DNA of 64,000 bases from Taenia hydatigena (taxonomy: Eukaryota > Platyhelminthes > Cestoda > Cyclophyllidea > Taeniidae): positions 6,770,140 through 6,834,139 of the forward strand of contig JADWOT020000002.1 in NCBI GenBank assembly GCA_036345935.2, given 5' to 3'. Both the position numbers and the translations under genes were made by a program. The notes below the pieces were generated by a model. That model did not search any database, had not been told where the DNA came from, and saw nothing but the letters and a program-made list of their open reading frames with translations. Shown here one piece after another: positions 48,910-61,225 of the stretch. The stretch's first letter is position 1. Each line of letters starts with the position of its first letter.

Positions 48910-51170
48910 AATTGTGTAAGGTGAGATCTGATGCCTACATTACCTCAATTGAGTTGTTTTGATTCAAGAGTGCGTCGTGATTATGGAACTGATGCGACTG
49001 CAATTAAGGGACCTTTACCACGTCTGGACAAGTTTTGCTATAGTTCGTTGGTGCTAAACTTGCACCCTCCCTTAATTTAGGCAGCAGATTAAGCCTGAAC
49101 TTGACAGAAGTATCGGGATTGGTAGGTTAGGTTCACGACGTCTCCTTGATCGTACTTTGAATCGCATGTGGGGCTGAGCACACATTTGAGAACATGGAGC
49201 ACTTGAGGTAACCTTCGTTGCTGACTCACTTCATTATTTGGCAGTAAACTGCATTGCGCGGCGGTGTAACATGACAAGTTCGTCTCGACTAACGACTCTC
49301 GGAGTCATGCGCATATAGGCACGGACAGGGACACTAGGTAATTAATGGATCTTTGGATGCTAAAGAGAGAGCTGCGTGTATAGACAGAAAATTTTGACCG
49401 ATTCAAGTTAGGTGGAAACAACTACTGCTTGCTTTATCACGTACTATTCAACAGTTAGAAGTTTAACCTGAACTTTTCAATGGATTGCAGGTTCTATTTA
49501 GAGATGGCAAATAAAGTAAAGTCTCTGTTACCTTCGCCAATTCAGAGCTAAACAAAAGGGGGTCTTAGGTAAGCAACAAACATCTGCGCAAATACCTACA
49601 TGGTTCTCAAATTATCATGCACACACTATTTTGCTTTCCTAACAGAATTGATGACAAACTCGAATCACATCAATAAAATATTGTGCTTTAAAACCCCTAT
49701 CAGACAATCAAAGCGAAATCAAAATGGACGAAGAACCAGCTACATGTGTATATATATGGCATTGTGTTGTAATTCGCCAAATGTCATGCACGTTTTGCTA
49801 AACAGTTCCATTCATCAAATAAGAGCACAACTCTCCCAGGCTTATCTTTGCTGCCCGTCAGGATGCGGATAGTGTAGGGCGTAAAATCTCCCCTAATATC
49901 CATCATGTGATAACATTCTGCTTATAATTATGAGAGCCAGTTTACATGTAGGCAGTGTTCAGCTGAGGTAAATTAAGTCATGCTCTGAAATCCGTTTTAT
50001 CTAAAAACGGTTAATTTATTCAGAATCATAGTGACTATGAAACAGATCTGATTACAATTTTGGCTTCCTCACCACGTCTAGCCATGCCTTCTTATCGTTC
50101 GAAAACGGAGAAGGCCGCATTGTGATCTGTGTACGTGATGCCTTTGCCAGTATTTTTACCACCGTATTGATTTCGATTTCTATTCGCAATCAAACGCATT
50201 CTACACCAACCTCCACTTAACCTTTTGACCACCAGAGTTCAGCCTGCTTACTTCCCACTGTTCGTAACGTGCCGTTGCATAATTAGCACAGCATGAATGC
50301 AGTTGAATAGCATTTTTGCGCATTAGGACCTAGGGTATCAGTAAATTTTGATGCCTTTTCCTGGATGAGGAGGTGGTCTCACACGTTTCTCATTAAGTAG
50401 TCCATCTTGTAAAGTTGGCTACAAATGGAATCAATAGGGACTAAAGCGTTCGCCTTAGCTCTGTAAATGCCCCAGCATGCTCAGTCTGTAAGTGGGTCTA
50501 CCCATTCGCCTGCATTCTGGTTAATTGTTACAGTGGACTTGAGATCGCAGTCACACCGAATTACACAAGCCTCCAGATATTTTCCAAAACATCGAGGCTA
50601 TGTATATTCACTCCATGTTGTTAAGTCTGGGAAATTCTCTGTCGTACATTTTCTAGCAACTACGACTGACTGCTGCAGGATGTAGCTTTTCTTTGTGTTC
50701 AGAGTCCACCCCGCTAAAGACAAAACTGTCAGCTAGGTAGACTCTCACCTCTTTGAAAGCATACCAAATACTGCCATTCTCCTCAGGCGTTAATTGAGGC
50801 CACCTTACCATAGGGTCCGCAGAACATTGGCTCAAATTCATTAACCATGTTTGGTAATGAAGTTGCTGTCACTAAACCATTTCGGTGTTTGCAGTCACAC
50901 AAGTAATGCATAAGTACGAACGCACCTTCGCAATGAAGAGCAGCTTTCACTAATGCTTGTCCTTAGTGAAGTAACCAGGTTAACTGCTTTATCGAAAAGG
51001 CAAATGGGCGAATTCAGGTCACTCAAAGCCACCATTGACGCCAACAACGTGGCGATAAATTTTTATTTGCATTCTCGTTTCTTATTGATTCCGAGTACCT
51101 AGCAATGTTACCGAAGACAGTGTTGTGTCTCATAGATGCGAAAATAACAGACTTGTTCCGGACTAAAGCT
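48910..51170. other. no recognisable gene
   Basis: Frames of 62-90 codons only, with no conserved partner in the window and no recognised motif. Confidence 0.4.
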
Positions 51171-51198
51171 CTTCACATGGATACACGTTGACTTTCAC

Positions 51199-51452
51199 GC
51201 CACCACGCTACGTTCGTATGTCCAAAGTTTGGGCAGACAATTTGTGGAGAAATCAACAATTGCTGCCTTCCTCGTGGGCAGCTCAGACAAGAACAAAACT
51301 GTAGAGTACTTACTTGGAGAAATTACTGTGGGCAGAGTGAAACCTAATTCAAGGCAAGACACAACTACAGAGGCAATCAAACTGGTCAAAGCATGGGAAA
51401 TTACTACGACGAATTCGAACCACTGCCCACTGATCATTTGGAGGGTGAGCAA
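51199..51452 (+). pseudogene. possible Fn3 antigen-like relic, copy 2
   Basis: An open plus-strand frame whose pattern fits the Fn3 exon at 57023 in register: TTLRSYVQSLG against SITLTWNVKALG, then GEITVGRVKPNSR against GSITLDGLEANTR. It ends near a possible donor GGAGG|GTGAGC at 51451. The conserved Trp of strand B is Ser here. The match was made by eye and is weaker than for the other copies. The antisense frame 51195-51488 is taken as its shadow. Confidence 0.35.
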
Positions 51453-51569
51453 ACAATGTGCAACCTCACAATGGGTGATTACATGCACGCCAACAAATGA
51501 ACGGAAGAGAATGTTAGCAAATCTATTTGGTCTACCTCAACTTGCGCAATCTCTACGGTCGCATTAATC

Positions 51570-54500
51570 TGCGTGACTGTACTGCTTGCCTGAGCTATCT
51601 CGTAAGTAAGTGAGAATTAACATCATTTGCATCTGTGTCCAAAATCTTGGCCCATTACTCGCGCTTATCAAACCTGTCTTTTTCTCTGTAGGGTTTTACA
51701 ATGCAGGCAATCAAGCGCCGGTGCTATCATCAGTGCCTGATTGTCAACAACGCGGCACCTCATATTGTAGATAGTGAAAAAAAGGGCATTGAGTTGTTGC
51801 TTCCTATTTGTCTTTACTTCCCTCTCTTGCAATGACTCCGATAAAGATTCCTGCGTTGAAGTGAAATGGACGAATCCTTAATGCTTCACATCGTTACACC
51901 ATCCGTGGCCCCGTTTAGCATATAAAAGTAGTCTACCATCGAAATGCAGGGTTAGTTCTACCAAATTGCGGGATTCGTTCCTATATAGAATGTATGGCTA
52001 CAGCGCATGCTAAATGATATTTGAGGTTCACGTGCACTCGAAAAATTTGTGGACTGGATCCATTTTGACGCAATTGTCCTGACCACCTCTAAGGCCCACT
52101 GGAAGTGGACTACGGTGCTGCGCTAACCTAAAGTCTTCTATGTTTATTTTAGATTTTTCAACATAAATACACGCACTGCTTCTTGCACTGAACTGACCAC
52201 AACGTGATCGTCTACTTACACTCCCTACGGAACAGAAGTGAGAACCGCACGTCCACAGAAGGAAACCCATTGTGATTTCAACCCCATTGTTGCGGCATAT
52301 ATTTGCTGAATTTTCAAGCAGATGGCTCGTAGCTTTGAAGTTTCGGTGCATTTCAGTTGCCATTATAATTTTTGGGGGTATTCTTGAGACTGTGCTAAAG
52401 GCGTACGCATTAGGTTAAATTAGTCCAAATACATCTGACAGCAAGTGAGAATGCGAAAACGCTGAGGAAGCTGGCATATCGAATTCAACATCAGTCACAT
52501 TCGATCTGATTGAATTTGCACGCATTTCACCCCTCATTCTCTCCAAACCGTGTAGAGCTCTTTAAGTCCATAATAGTCCTCTGCAGTGTCTGGTGGTAAA
52601 TGGCTAGCATGGTGCATCTGTTGAGTGCAATGAATGGACGTCATTTGGAGCCATATGACCTACTAATTTAATTGGCAGCTTTGACGGGAACGAGAGATTT
52701 CTAGCAATTAAGCAGTGCATTATGCGCAAATGGACTGTAATGGGTGGGTGGATGGGAGTTTCAAATTCACAGTGACTCCTACGTCGAAGGATGCCATTGA
52801 CTAACATCTATCTGCGTTAGAGCGAGCAAACTAATCATTGCAACCTGTGGGCACACTGCAGCTACTGCCGTCATAATAACAGCAGTGAGTGACCGGCATT
52901 GTCATTCCTGGTTGATGAATACCCAACTGGTATTGATGAGTTATAATAACTTACCATTCGCTGGTGGTAATTATCGTTGCACGTCATTGGCCTTGTTGCA
53001 AGGCAGTGGGGTAATTCTTCCACTAACGAAACGCAAGAAATTGAGGGGACTAGCCAATCAGACATGGAGTGTACTTATGTGTTCGGGCAGAGTGTTCCTT
53101 CCTCGGCTATATGGGGGTATAGCTGTGTGTGTTTAGCCATCTCAAAATTACCACAGAATTCAAGACGGTATCCAAGAATGCGATGCTTGTGGTAAGCAGC
53201 GGCCATCAAGCGATATTATTAGCTGAAGTACGTGAGAATGATGGATGGAGTTTGCTTGTCGACGTACTTATCAGCTATCAGTAACAAAGCTTGATGCCTT
53301 TCCTTATGTTTGGTAGCCTTGTGTGCATTGTCACTCCCCGGTCATGTCTATCACGCCATCACCCATCACATCAGTCGCACACGTAAATGCAGTCAAATGC
53401 GAATGAGTAGACGTGATTGCGATGCAATTCTAGTCTAGAACACTTGCCTTTCTAGCAAAGAACACTCAGAACGTGCAATCAAGGAGCCAAGACGGGACAG
53501 AATTGCAAAAGTAAACTAAACCTATCCGGTCCTTGGATTTGCCGTCCTCTCCCTACACGTATGATCAACTAATCACGCCTCACTCGTGCTCCCGCTTCTA
53601 CACAGTCATCGCCATGAGGCCCAATTTGCAGACCTCTTACGCACCCTCAACCAGTGATCATTCAACTCAATAATATTTTGCACTGACCTTATCCAGCATC
53701 GTCTGCGAATCTGTTAACTCAGTTTGGAATAACTTTACTTCTCTCCTTGAAAACCAACTCGAATGAGTACGCTTCCATCCTCTGGTTCACTGCGTTCGCT
53801 GCCCCCGTAACACCGCATTTACCATCACCTCTGTTTAAAATGGACTCACCTTCGTTGGCATGGAAAGTTGGCTTATGCTCCATCCGCGGCGTTATAAGCG
53901 ACAGCTAAGCGATAAGCAATCGTTCCTTCGCTGTTTACATTACTATAATCTAAAGGAAGGAACACTTGACAAGCAAGAACAACAGCTGCAAACAACACTA
54001 TTTTGTTCTACAGACCCTCCGTGTATCGCACGTACTCTGGAATTGATGATTCAGAACAAAAATCGCTGTCATGTCTGGATGCACTTCACAAGATCCAGCT
54101 CCATTCTCTAGCAAATAGAGAACGCTATAAAGGTGACACTTGTCAATGGGAATTGTACACAAATTCCTTTTTTGGATAAGTAAACTAGTAAAAGCGCTAA
54201 CGTCCAGCAAGTGGTTGACAAACTGTGCACGATGTAAAGCCGAAGATATTTTAAAATATGTATCCTTACGAAAAGCCTGTGTTTAGGTCTGTCCTGAGAC
54301 AATGGATTATTGGGGCGGAGAACAAAAAGACCGTGTGGGAGGATGTGGCATGCAGACATAGAGGCCAACGATTGGGCATGGGATGAAGGCAAATCATACT
54401 AACGCATCGTCGGCTAGCCCTGATTTGTGGGTGCGTCGTGGTGATAATCAAACTCGTAGCACGTTTGATGCCATGAAATCCTCTGTTATGCTTGCATTCT

Positions 54501-55365
54501 CAAAATATCCTACTCCAATTCACTTCTAGGACTTCACATTCTTCGCGCTAGAATCCTATAAAATTTGAGGTCTTGGCGTCTAGCACAACCCCTTCTGATT
54601 GGCCAGCATCACGCATAGATGCACGCTGAGTGTGATAGCGCTCAATGCAGGGTCATGGTCAACCAAATGCGTGAGGCTCTGATGCACTTCGTGCCTGCGC
54701 CTCCTCTCATTGGCCACTCTGCTAGCACGCACGCACCCGACTTCTAGACACGGTCGTTCGCCCTGTCACTCAAGTAAGGCGGTTTTGCGATGTCTCCGGC
54801 TGCTAATCAATCTGGCAAAGGAGATGATAATGCTTTATATTTCTCATCAAAACATCTCCACTTTCACTATTTGCTATAATGCCACAATGACTGGTGAAAA
54901 TCCGCCCTTCTTTTTCAGGCATCTAGGCGAACGTCAATTTCATTGCCGTTAATTTACTTTAAAGCTTGTCGGATGGCAATCACTATGTGATTACCTTCGA
55001 CGAAGCAAATTTTTGGCCTTCTGCTATAAAACGACAGAGCGAATGTCATTTGGTGAGGCAAAACCGGTCCCAATCCACCAAAAATTAGATCCCTAATCGT
55101 TTCGTTAGATGCCATGATGGCGAAAAGTTGGGCGTGTTTTCGCAATTGTTAGCCCGAAAATTTGTTAATTAGAATAGTGGATTTACCGTAAGCACGCGGG
55201 CACATACTTGATGTCAGCGCTTGAAGAACTTACACTCGTTGGCCACATTCCTGTTAGTCAATCCACATTTCGCACTCTACGTTGCGTACGGTCGAATATT
55301 TAGAACACCTAGTAATTGTGCCAAGTAAATGGTTCAAGTTTAATTATTCTTAATCCATCTCAAGG
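51570..55365. other. no recognisable gene
   Basis: Several frames of 60-111 codons on both strands have no known motif. The only link to the rest of the window is a 45-base similarity at 54330-54380 to 44855-44900. Confidence 0.4.
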
Positions 55366-56480
55366 TGTCATGCATCGTGGGTCAATTCGAGTGGACTTTC
55401 CATTGTTATCTATTGCCCCATCCCAAGTAATCGTACTCGGTGTTAGGAGGCCTTCGCGGCACTTAATCAAGGCGTAATGTGGAATATGGAGATCGCATTT
55501 TATTCATCGCTGTGAGAGTGGAGTTGATGTCACGTATCACACCACCAGACCACTCTGTGGTTATAAACTGCATCTGCTTCATAGTGAGTTCCAACTATGC
55601 ACCATTCCTGATGAGCAAACTAGGGAAACAGTAACTAATAGAATGACGCAATGTTAAGGGTGTTAATAAAATACGCACGGATGCTTTGCGCGCATTAGGA
55701 AATTTAACGGCATGCACTTGAGTGTAAGGTTTTCATTTAACTATTCAGTTTTCCGACTTCATGAGTCAGGAGTATAAGCCGATCTAAATGACAGCGTGAA
55801 TGATGGGCGGCATTGTCGTACAAGAGGTGGGGCTAACTCACATGTCATTGCTCCAGTCTAGTGTGAATAGCTTCTTAAACAACCACAGTCAATTAAGAGC
55901 CTTCAACTGTGAGTTTGATTCAACCTAAATGCAATCAAGTGGAAGGCAAACACACTGTAACAGGCCTTCTCTTGTCAAGAACGCCTTAGCAAAATCCACG
56001 TGATCAAAATCGAGTTGCATAAGTGTGACCAAGCAAAGGGTGGATGAAGTACACTAACAGTCTGAATTTCTTCGATCGCTTGATTAATAGGATGCATTTA
56101 GCATTTTGTCAGGATTGTCGGAATACATCATTGCACCTAAATTTAAACTGCGGGACAGAGTAGAGTCAACCCCTTAGTGGAAAACGAGTGAAAGGGCTGT
56201 CCTTTATTATCAGCAATTGCACTTTATTTTTAATTCTTGTATGCTGTCACGCGCTCGAGATCAAGTAAAAACTCCTGCACACGCCTTGCAACGGGTGACG
56301 CCAAATACGCTACGGTGACGTTGTTACCACCAACTCCTCATTTTTTGCATTTGTACTAAAGCGCGTGGCAAAAAAACATATGAAGTTGTGAACGAAAATT
56401 CACTTGATTTACAAAATGTATATCCTTGGGCCTTGGAGGATTTTTCGCGAAGGATCATCACCCTTGGCGTGTTGGAACCC
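55366..56480. repeat. inverted repeat 4, left arm (about 1.1 kb)
   Basis: Matches 60170-61225 in reverse, from ATGCATCGTGGGTC at the outer end through the Fn3 relic at the inner end. Identity is uneven: 55569-55806 differs at only about five positions, while the rest is about 75-88% by eye. The inner arm includes the start of Fn3 copy 3 and its upstream DNA. The loop between the arms is about 3.7 kb. Confidence 0.88.
55569..55806. repeat. near-identical block within inverted repeat 4
   Basis: About five mismatches and no indel over 238 bases relative to 60860-61098, against many mismatches and indels outside it. The block has no long frame. It contains TGAGTCA followed 6 bases on by GTATAAGC, which look like AP-1-type and TATA-like words, but these may be chance. 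Confidence 0.8.
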
Positions 56481-56568
56481 GACACAAGATACCATGTGTT
56501 GATACACGCAATAACAAATGAGAGTTTATCTGTTGTATTCTATGGATTCATTAAAACCATGCCCCATG
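56262..56568 (+). pseudogene. Fn3 antigen-like relic, copy 3
   Basis: It begins KTPAHALQRVTPNTLR, aligning with KPLPAHFQWQIPKPNSITLT of copy 4, then a TGA and a frame change. From 56388 it is open: NENSLDLQNVYPWALEDFSR, GVLEPDTRYHVLIHAITNE and YGFIKTMPHG. It ends in phase 1 at the donor G|GTAAGT (56568), and the intron start resembles that of copy 4. The 56388 codon is GTG, not a start. Copies 3 and 4 are direct repeats about 745 bases apart. Confidence 0.6.
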
Positions 56569-57022
56569 GTAAGTTGGCAATTGTGATTATGACGCGCATC
56601 ACCACACCAAAGGATAGCATATCTGCATACATGGGGAAGAAGGGAGTATGATAATGCACTCGTGAGCCATTTTCTCCAATTCACTCGTTGTGCATTATTA
56701 AAATAAGTGGAACTTAGATTACCTGATCTTATAGCATGAGACACATCGCCGAGTAAATGACTGCACAATACACGGGCCATACTCACGCATTAATAAGGAA
56801 CGTCTTCTGCTACTCAAGTTATCATCGTATTGCACCCTTGAGTCAAAAGTTAACGTTCACAGTGAGCAAGTGCTTTGTTGCGTCTTAAAGGCAAATGCAG
56901 TTAATCATGCTGCCTTCTGACATTACTGTAAACATCTTAGCATTAATTTTTCCACATTTCCCTGCCTAGTTGATTCGGGGTGCCTGCATGATTAACATTA
57001 TAAAGCAAATACTTTTTTACAG

Positions 57023-57316
57023 AAGAGAGAAAGGAAGTGAAGAAACCGCTTCCAGCACACTTTCAATGGCAAATTCCGAAGCCTAACTCCATTACGTTGA
57101 CTTGGAATGTGAAAGCGTTGGGTGAGCACTATGAGGGCCAGATTAAGCTGATTGCGGTTTCTACCACTAAACCCTTCTTGGCCAAGAGTAAAAGAGTAAA
57201 ATTTATACAAGGGAGCATAACTCTTGACGGGTTGGAGGCCAACACACGATACCGAGTTTTGGCGTTCACGGATACAACTGACATATACGATGGATTTATT
57301 AAAACACCATCCCCCG
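57023..57316 (+). CDS. Fn3 exon of a cestode oncosphere-antigen-like gene, copy 4
   Basis: The best preserved coding element in the window. The acceptor is TTTTTTACAG and the donor CCCG|GTAAGC; both borders are phase 1, typical of an extracellular Fn3 module. It runs 98 codons without a stop. Fn3 hallmarks: Trp in strand B (SITLTWNV), a hydrophobic strand IKLIAVS, SITLDGLEANTRYRVLAFTD (the L-x-x-N/T-x-Y strand F), and a final GFIKTPSPG. The layout (one Fn3 exon closed by a TP-x-G and a phase-1 intron) matches the 45W/EG95 family of secreted or surface oncosphere proteins that are host-protective antigens in tapeworms. I cannot see a signal-peptide exon upstream or a C-terminal exon downstream, so the gene may be incomplete. 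The open frame past 57316 is probably intron. Confidence 0.6.
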
Positions 57317-57979
57317 GTAAGCTACCAAGTGTGATTGTAATGTACTTTGCCATACCGAAGAATGACTTGTCTGCTTGCATAGAGAGAGGGAGAGTGATTT
57401 TGCGACCAACTGTTCCGCCTCGTGGTCCATTCAGTCTGGCGCCGTCTGGCGTGGCAATGAGGCTTGCTTGAGCTTACCTGTGCGTAAGTGCAAATTAACA
57501 ACAGTTTAAGCACACGTACGACCACGGTCTATTATGCAAAATTACCAGACCTCTCTTTTTCCAACACAGGCCTTTATGGTGCGTGCGATGAAACAGTGAC
57601 ACTCATTCGTGTTTAATTGTTTCCGACATAACTTCTTCATCTAGAAAGCTATTGACAAATGCAAGCCTTTCTGCGCTTACTTCATTTACTTAGGGTTGCC
57701 ACTTCCTCCCACTCAAAAATGAGTTCGCGCTGTGTTGCGAGCTAATTCAAATGCCTTATGCTTGAAATCCTCACATTTTTAAAGTTATTCTACATTTCAT
57801 GAAAAACGGATATGAGTTCAAGACACAAGTTTAGTTCTACTAACAAATGAATGCATTTTATATAAGCTGAATGCGTACTTACTGTTCGCGATGAATTATT
57901 TCAGAGGTACGCCAATACAAGAAAAAATTAAGGCGAAGGCCTTTAAACGTAATTGTCATGCTGATATTTAGTGTTTATT

Positions 57980-59000
57980 GCGAAGGGAAACTAACTCAGG
58001 CAACATTTTGCCACTGATAACTGTAAAGCGGTATTGCTTATCGCATCGATAGCATGTGATAGGCCTGAATCACTAGCGCAATTACTGGCATCATTAACCT
58101 CGCGTTGGTCTGCTGGTGGTGCGTATGTCAGAAACATTATTACTTGCGTACAACCAATCAGTGGGGAGGAATAATTTTGCCGCAGAGACAGCATGTGACA
58201 AATGTGCAGATTTTCCACAATTAATTGCATCTTACACCACGAACAGTTATTTCTATGATAACTGTATGTTCTAGCAATACCACTACTCTTGTGCCACTAA
58301 AAAGGGGTGGAGTGATAAGTGATGCCTCACAGGTGGCATGTGATAGTCGTTTATACTTTAACTTTGCAGTGGTATGTCGGTTGCGGGTGCAATTGCCAGA
58401 AATGCCAATGCATTTTTAAGAAAAATCAGTGTAAAGAAGTTAACTTTGCCGCATAGATGGCATATGGCAGCTGTGCAGATTCTCTTTAATTATGCGCATC
58501 TGGGTGTTGGTTTTGTGTGTCAGTATTGTCACTGCTTTTCGCTACCAATAAGTGTGGATGGTTATTGTTTATCACTTAGCTGGCATGCGACAGTCCCGCA
58601 GCGTTAGCTCACTTACTTGCATTAGCAAACTGGCACTGCTCTGTCTATGGCGGGTTTAAGTGTCACCATTACTACAACCAGTAAACCTTTCCGCATAACT
58701 TGCGTGTAATATCCCTGTGGAATTTCTTCACCCACTTTCACCTTTACCTTTGCACTGCTGTGTCGATGGTGGGCGTGTCAGCAATTTCACTGCTCTAGTG
58801 CCACCAATAAATGTGGAGTGATGATCTTTGCCGCATCGATGGCATATGATAACCCTGCAGCATTCGCCAACACTCTTGAATCATCAACTTTGCGCTGGTC
58901 TATCGGTGGTTGGCGTGTCTGAAATGCCACTACTTGTGCGCCGTCAACGTGTTTAGAGCAGTAAACTTGACCGCATAAATTGCATGTGATATCTACTCGT
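57980..59000 (-). repeat. degenerate tandem repeat (8 units of 120-145 bp) with CxxC per unit
   Basis: A motif like TTTGCCGCATAGATGGCATR TGATA recurs at about 58041, 58178, 58322, 58448, 58568, 58690, 58828 and 58970. The rest of the unit (TGGTCTGTCGGTGG, CACTACTCTTGTGCCACCAA) is also repeated. Read on the minus strand the motif encodes TC-x-x-CGK-type peptides: TCNLCGQVY, ICHRCGKDH, ICHLCGKVN, TCCLCGKII, TCYRCDKQY, and damaged forms in the other three. This is like the start of a zinc finger, but the unit is longer than a finger, frames shift between units, and a second half with histidines is not clear. Confidence 0.65.
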
Positions 59001-59069
59001 TTCGGCAATAAACTGCTAACCCATCTCTTTTTATTTTCACATGATTTTGTCATATTCTTCCGCAAGTGA

Positions 59070-60165
59070 ATGCAAATGTTTTACCTGTAGACTATCCTTC
59101 GCACTCTTTCGTTTTTAATGTACAATTATGTACATAGCTGAATGTCACATCTATTTTCAAGATCCACTACACGCATTAACGTTCCCGAAGCCCAGCATTT
59201 CCTAATTTTAATTGAGTACGAAAGGTACTCTTTCGGTGTATTGCACTTGAGCACTTAAATCTTGGCGGCTAAACCACTTAGATAAGTAGTGAATAAATTG
59301 AGTTCTTTGCCTATGAAGACGGCTGCATTCTGCAAACCTCCACTTGTCTGGCTAATATCTCAAAAAACAACATTCTTAGATGTACTTATAAAGTCTTGGC
59401 ATCCTGGGTGTGCTTCATTGCAGCGAGCTTTAAGTGGATTGGTGGCTCCGCATAAACACAATTCCTAACATGCTGTTTATGTCATGTTTTAATCGTTGTC
59501 TCGTTACGAATTCTCTATGTCAAGCATATTTTTAATAGAGTACTCTTTGTGAACTGTTGCCTTGAGGAATGCAATTCCACCTGTGTTTGGCGTTCCCTTT
59601 GGCTTATAACTTTGAAGAGATCTCGTGTTAGCAATTACACTTCCAACCTCTACAATCGTAGGCAGTCAGATGCACCGAGAAACAATTTAAGACTGGATGT
59701 GGCGCAAGGTCCATAAAATCAGACCTCGGGTCAATTAGTGCGAGCAAGCCAATTCATAAAATTGACATCACGTTTGAAGTGCCTTCCCGTTGTTTGGGAA
59801 GTCATCGTCACTATGTAAGGAACGCGATGGCATTAGTACCTTTCTTACCAAGACTGGCCAAGCTTTCTTCCGGTGTCCGAGCTCGAAGCGCGTTCTTAAG
59901 ATAAGGACGGAAGAATTACAAGCCGCACTCTCGACTTGTCAAGGCTCCATAAATTTTGGGATGTTAAGTCAACGTAAATAAATGTGAAAGCAATGGATCT
60001 GTGAGCAGCGCACGTCAACGGGATACCAGTGTACTACTAGTATGCATCGCTTCAACCACCGTAAAGTTGATGACTTTAAGCGCGTGCTGTGACAACAATA
60101 TTCAGTAAAGCGTTTCCAAGAACATTTGTAACGGACATAAGTGCAGCTGCTAACAGTGTGTTTAA
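59070..60165. other. no recognisable gene
   Basis: Lies in the loop of inverted repeat 4 beyond the tandem repeat. Only a 63-codon frame at 59790-59981 with no motif. Confidence 0.4.
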
Positions 60166-60169
60166 CCCA

Positions 60170-60397
60170 TCTTCTTTACTGGAGGAGTTCGTTAAGCTCG
60201 GCTGTAATGTACTCCTATCTCAATACTTTCAAATCCCGAGGGTAAACATTCCTCATCTAAAATGAGTTTTCGTTCACGAATTGGTCTGTTTTTGCTACAG
60301 ACTTTGGTATGAAATGCAAAACATGAGGGGTTGGCGGTAACAATGTCACCATAGCGTATTTGGCCCCACCTGATGCAAAGCGTGTGCAGGAGGCTTG
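60170..60397 (-). pseudogene. Fn3 antigen-like relic, copy 5 (inverted)
   Basis: The minus strand reads KPPAHALHQVGPNTLW, then TGA, then after frame changes FVNENS and RNVYPRDL with further stops. It is the mirror copy of copy 3 and shares with it the TGA after NTLR/NTLW. The later strands of the domain are lost. Confidence 0.5.
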
Positions 60398-61225
60398 GCT
60401 TGATCTCTGGCATGTGACAGCATACAAGAATCAAAAATGAAATGTAATTGCTGATGATGAGGGGCAGCCCTTCTACTTATTCTCCACTAAGAGACTGACT
60501 CTTTACTCTGCCTGTCATTTTGCATTTAAGTGTAAGGATGAATTCCGGCAAGCATGGACAAAATGCTAAATGAATCCTGTTAAACATGCGTTAGTAAAAT
60601 TTGGATCGCCACCAAGCCTCATCTACCCTTTGCTTGCCTACATTCATACAACTCGATTGTGACTAAGTAAGCTTTGCCAAAACGTTTTTGACAAGAAAAA
60701 GCCTGTTGCAGTGTGTTTGTTTTCCATTTGATTGTAGTTGAGTTGTTACAAACCCATAATTTAAGGTTTTTAATTAACTGCTGTTGTTTAATAAGCTAGT
60801 CACGCTAGACTGGGGCAATGACATGTGATTTAGCCTCACCTCTTGTACGACAACACTGACCATCATTCACGCTGTCATTTAGATCAGCTTATACTCCTGA
60901 CTCATGAAGTCGGAAAACTGAATAGTTAAATGAAAACCTTACACTCAAGTGCATGCCGTTAATTTTCCTAATGCGCGCAAAGCATCCGTGCGTATTTTAT
61001 TAACACCCTTAACATTGCGTCATTCTATCAGTTGCTGTTTCCTTAGTTTGCTCATCAGGAATGGTGCATAGTTGGAACTCACTATGAAGCAGATGCAGCA
61101 ACCTTCATATTCCACATTGCGCCTTGTTTAAGTGTCGCAAAGACCTTCTAACGCCAAATGTAATCACTCGAACTGGGGCGATAGTTAACAACGAATAGTC
61201 CATTCGAAGTGACCCACGATTGATG
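60170..61225. repeat. inverted repeat 4, right arm
   Basis: Reverse complement of 55366-56480; the near-identical block is at 60860-61098. Beyond 61225 the sequence no longer matches the left side. Confidence 0.88.

Noticed and set aside
52028..52363. 111-codon minus-strand frame
   Set aside because: Chance length, no recognisable domain, no conserved partner.
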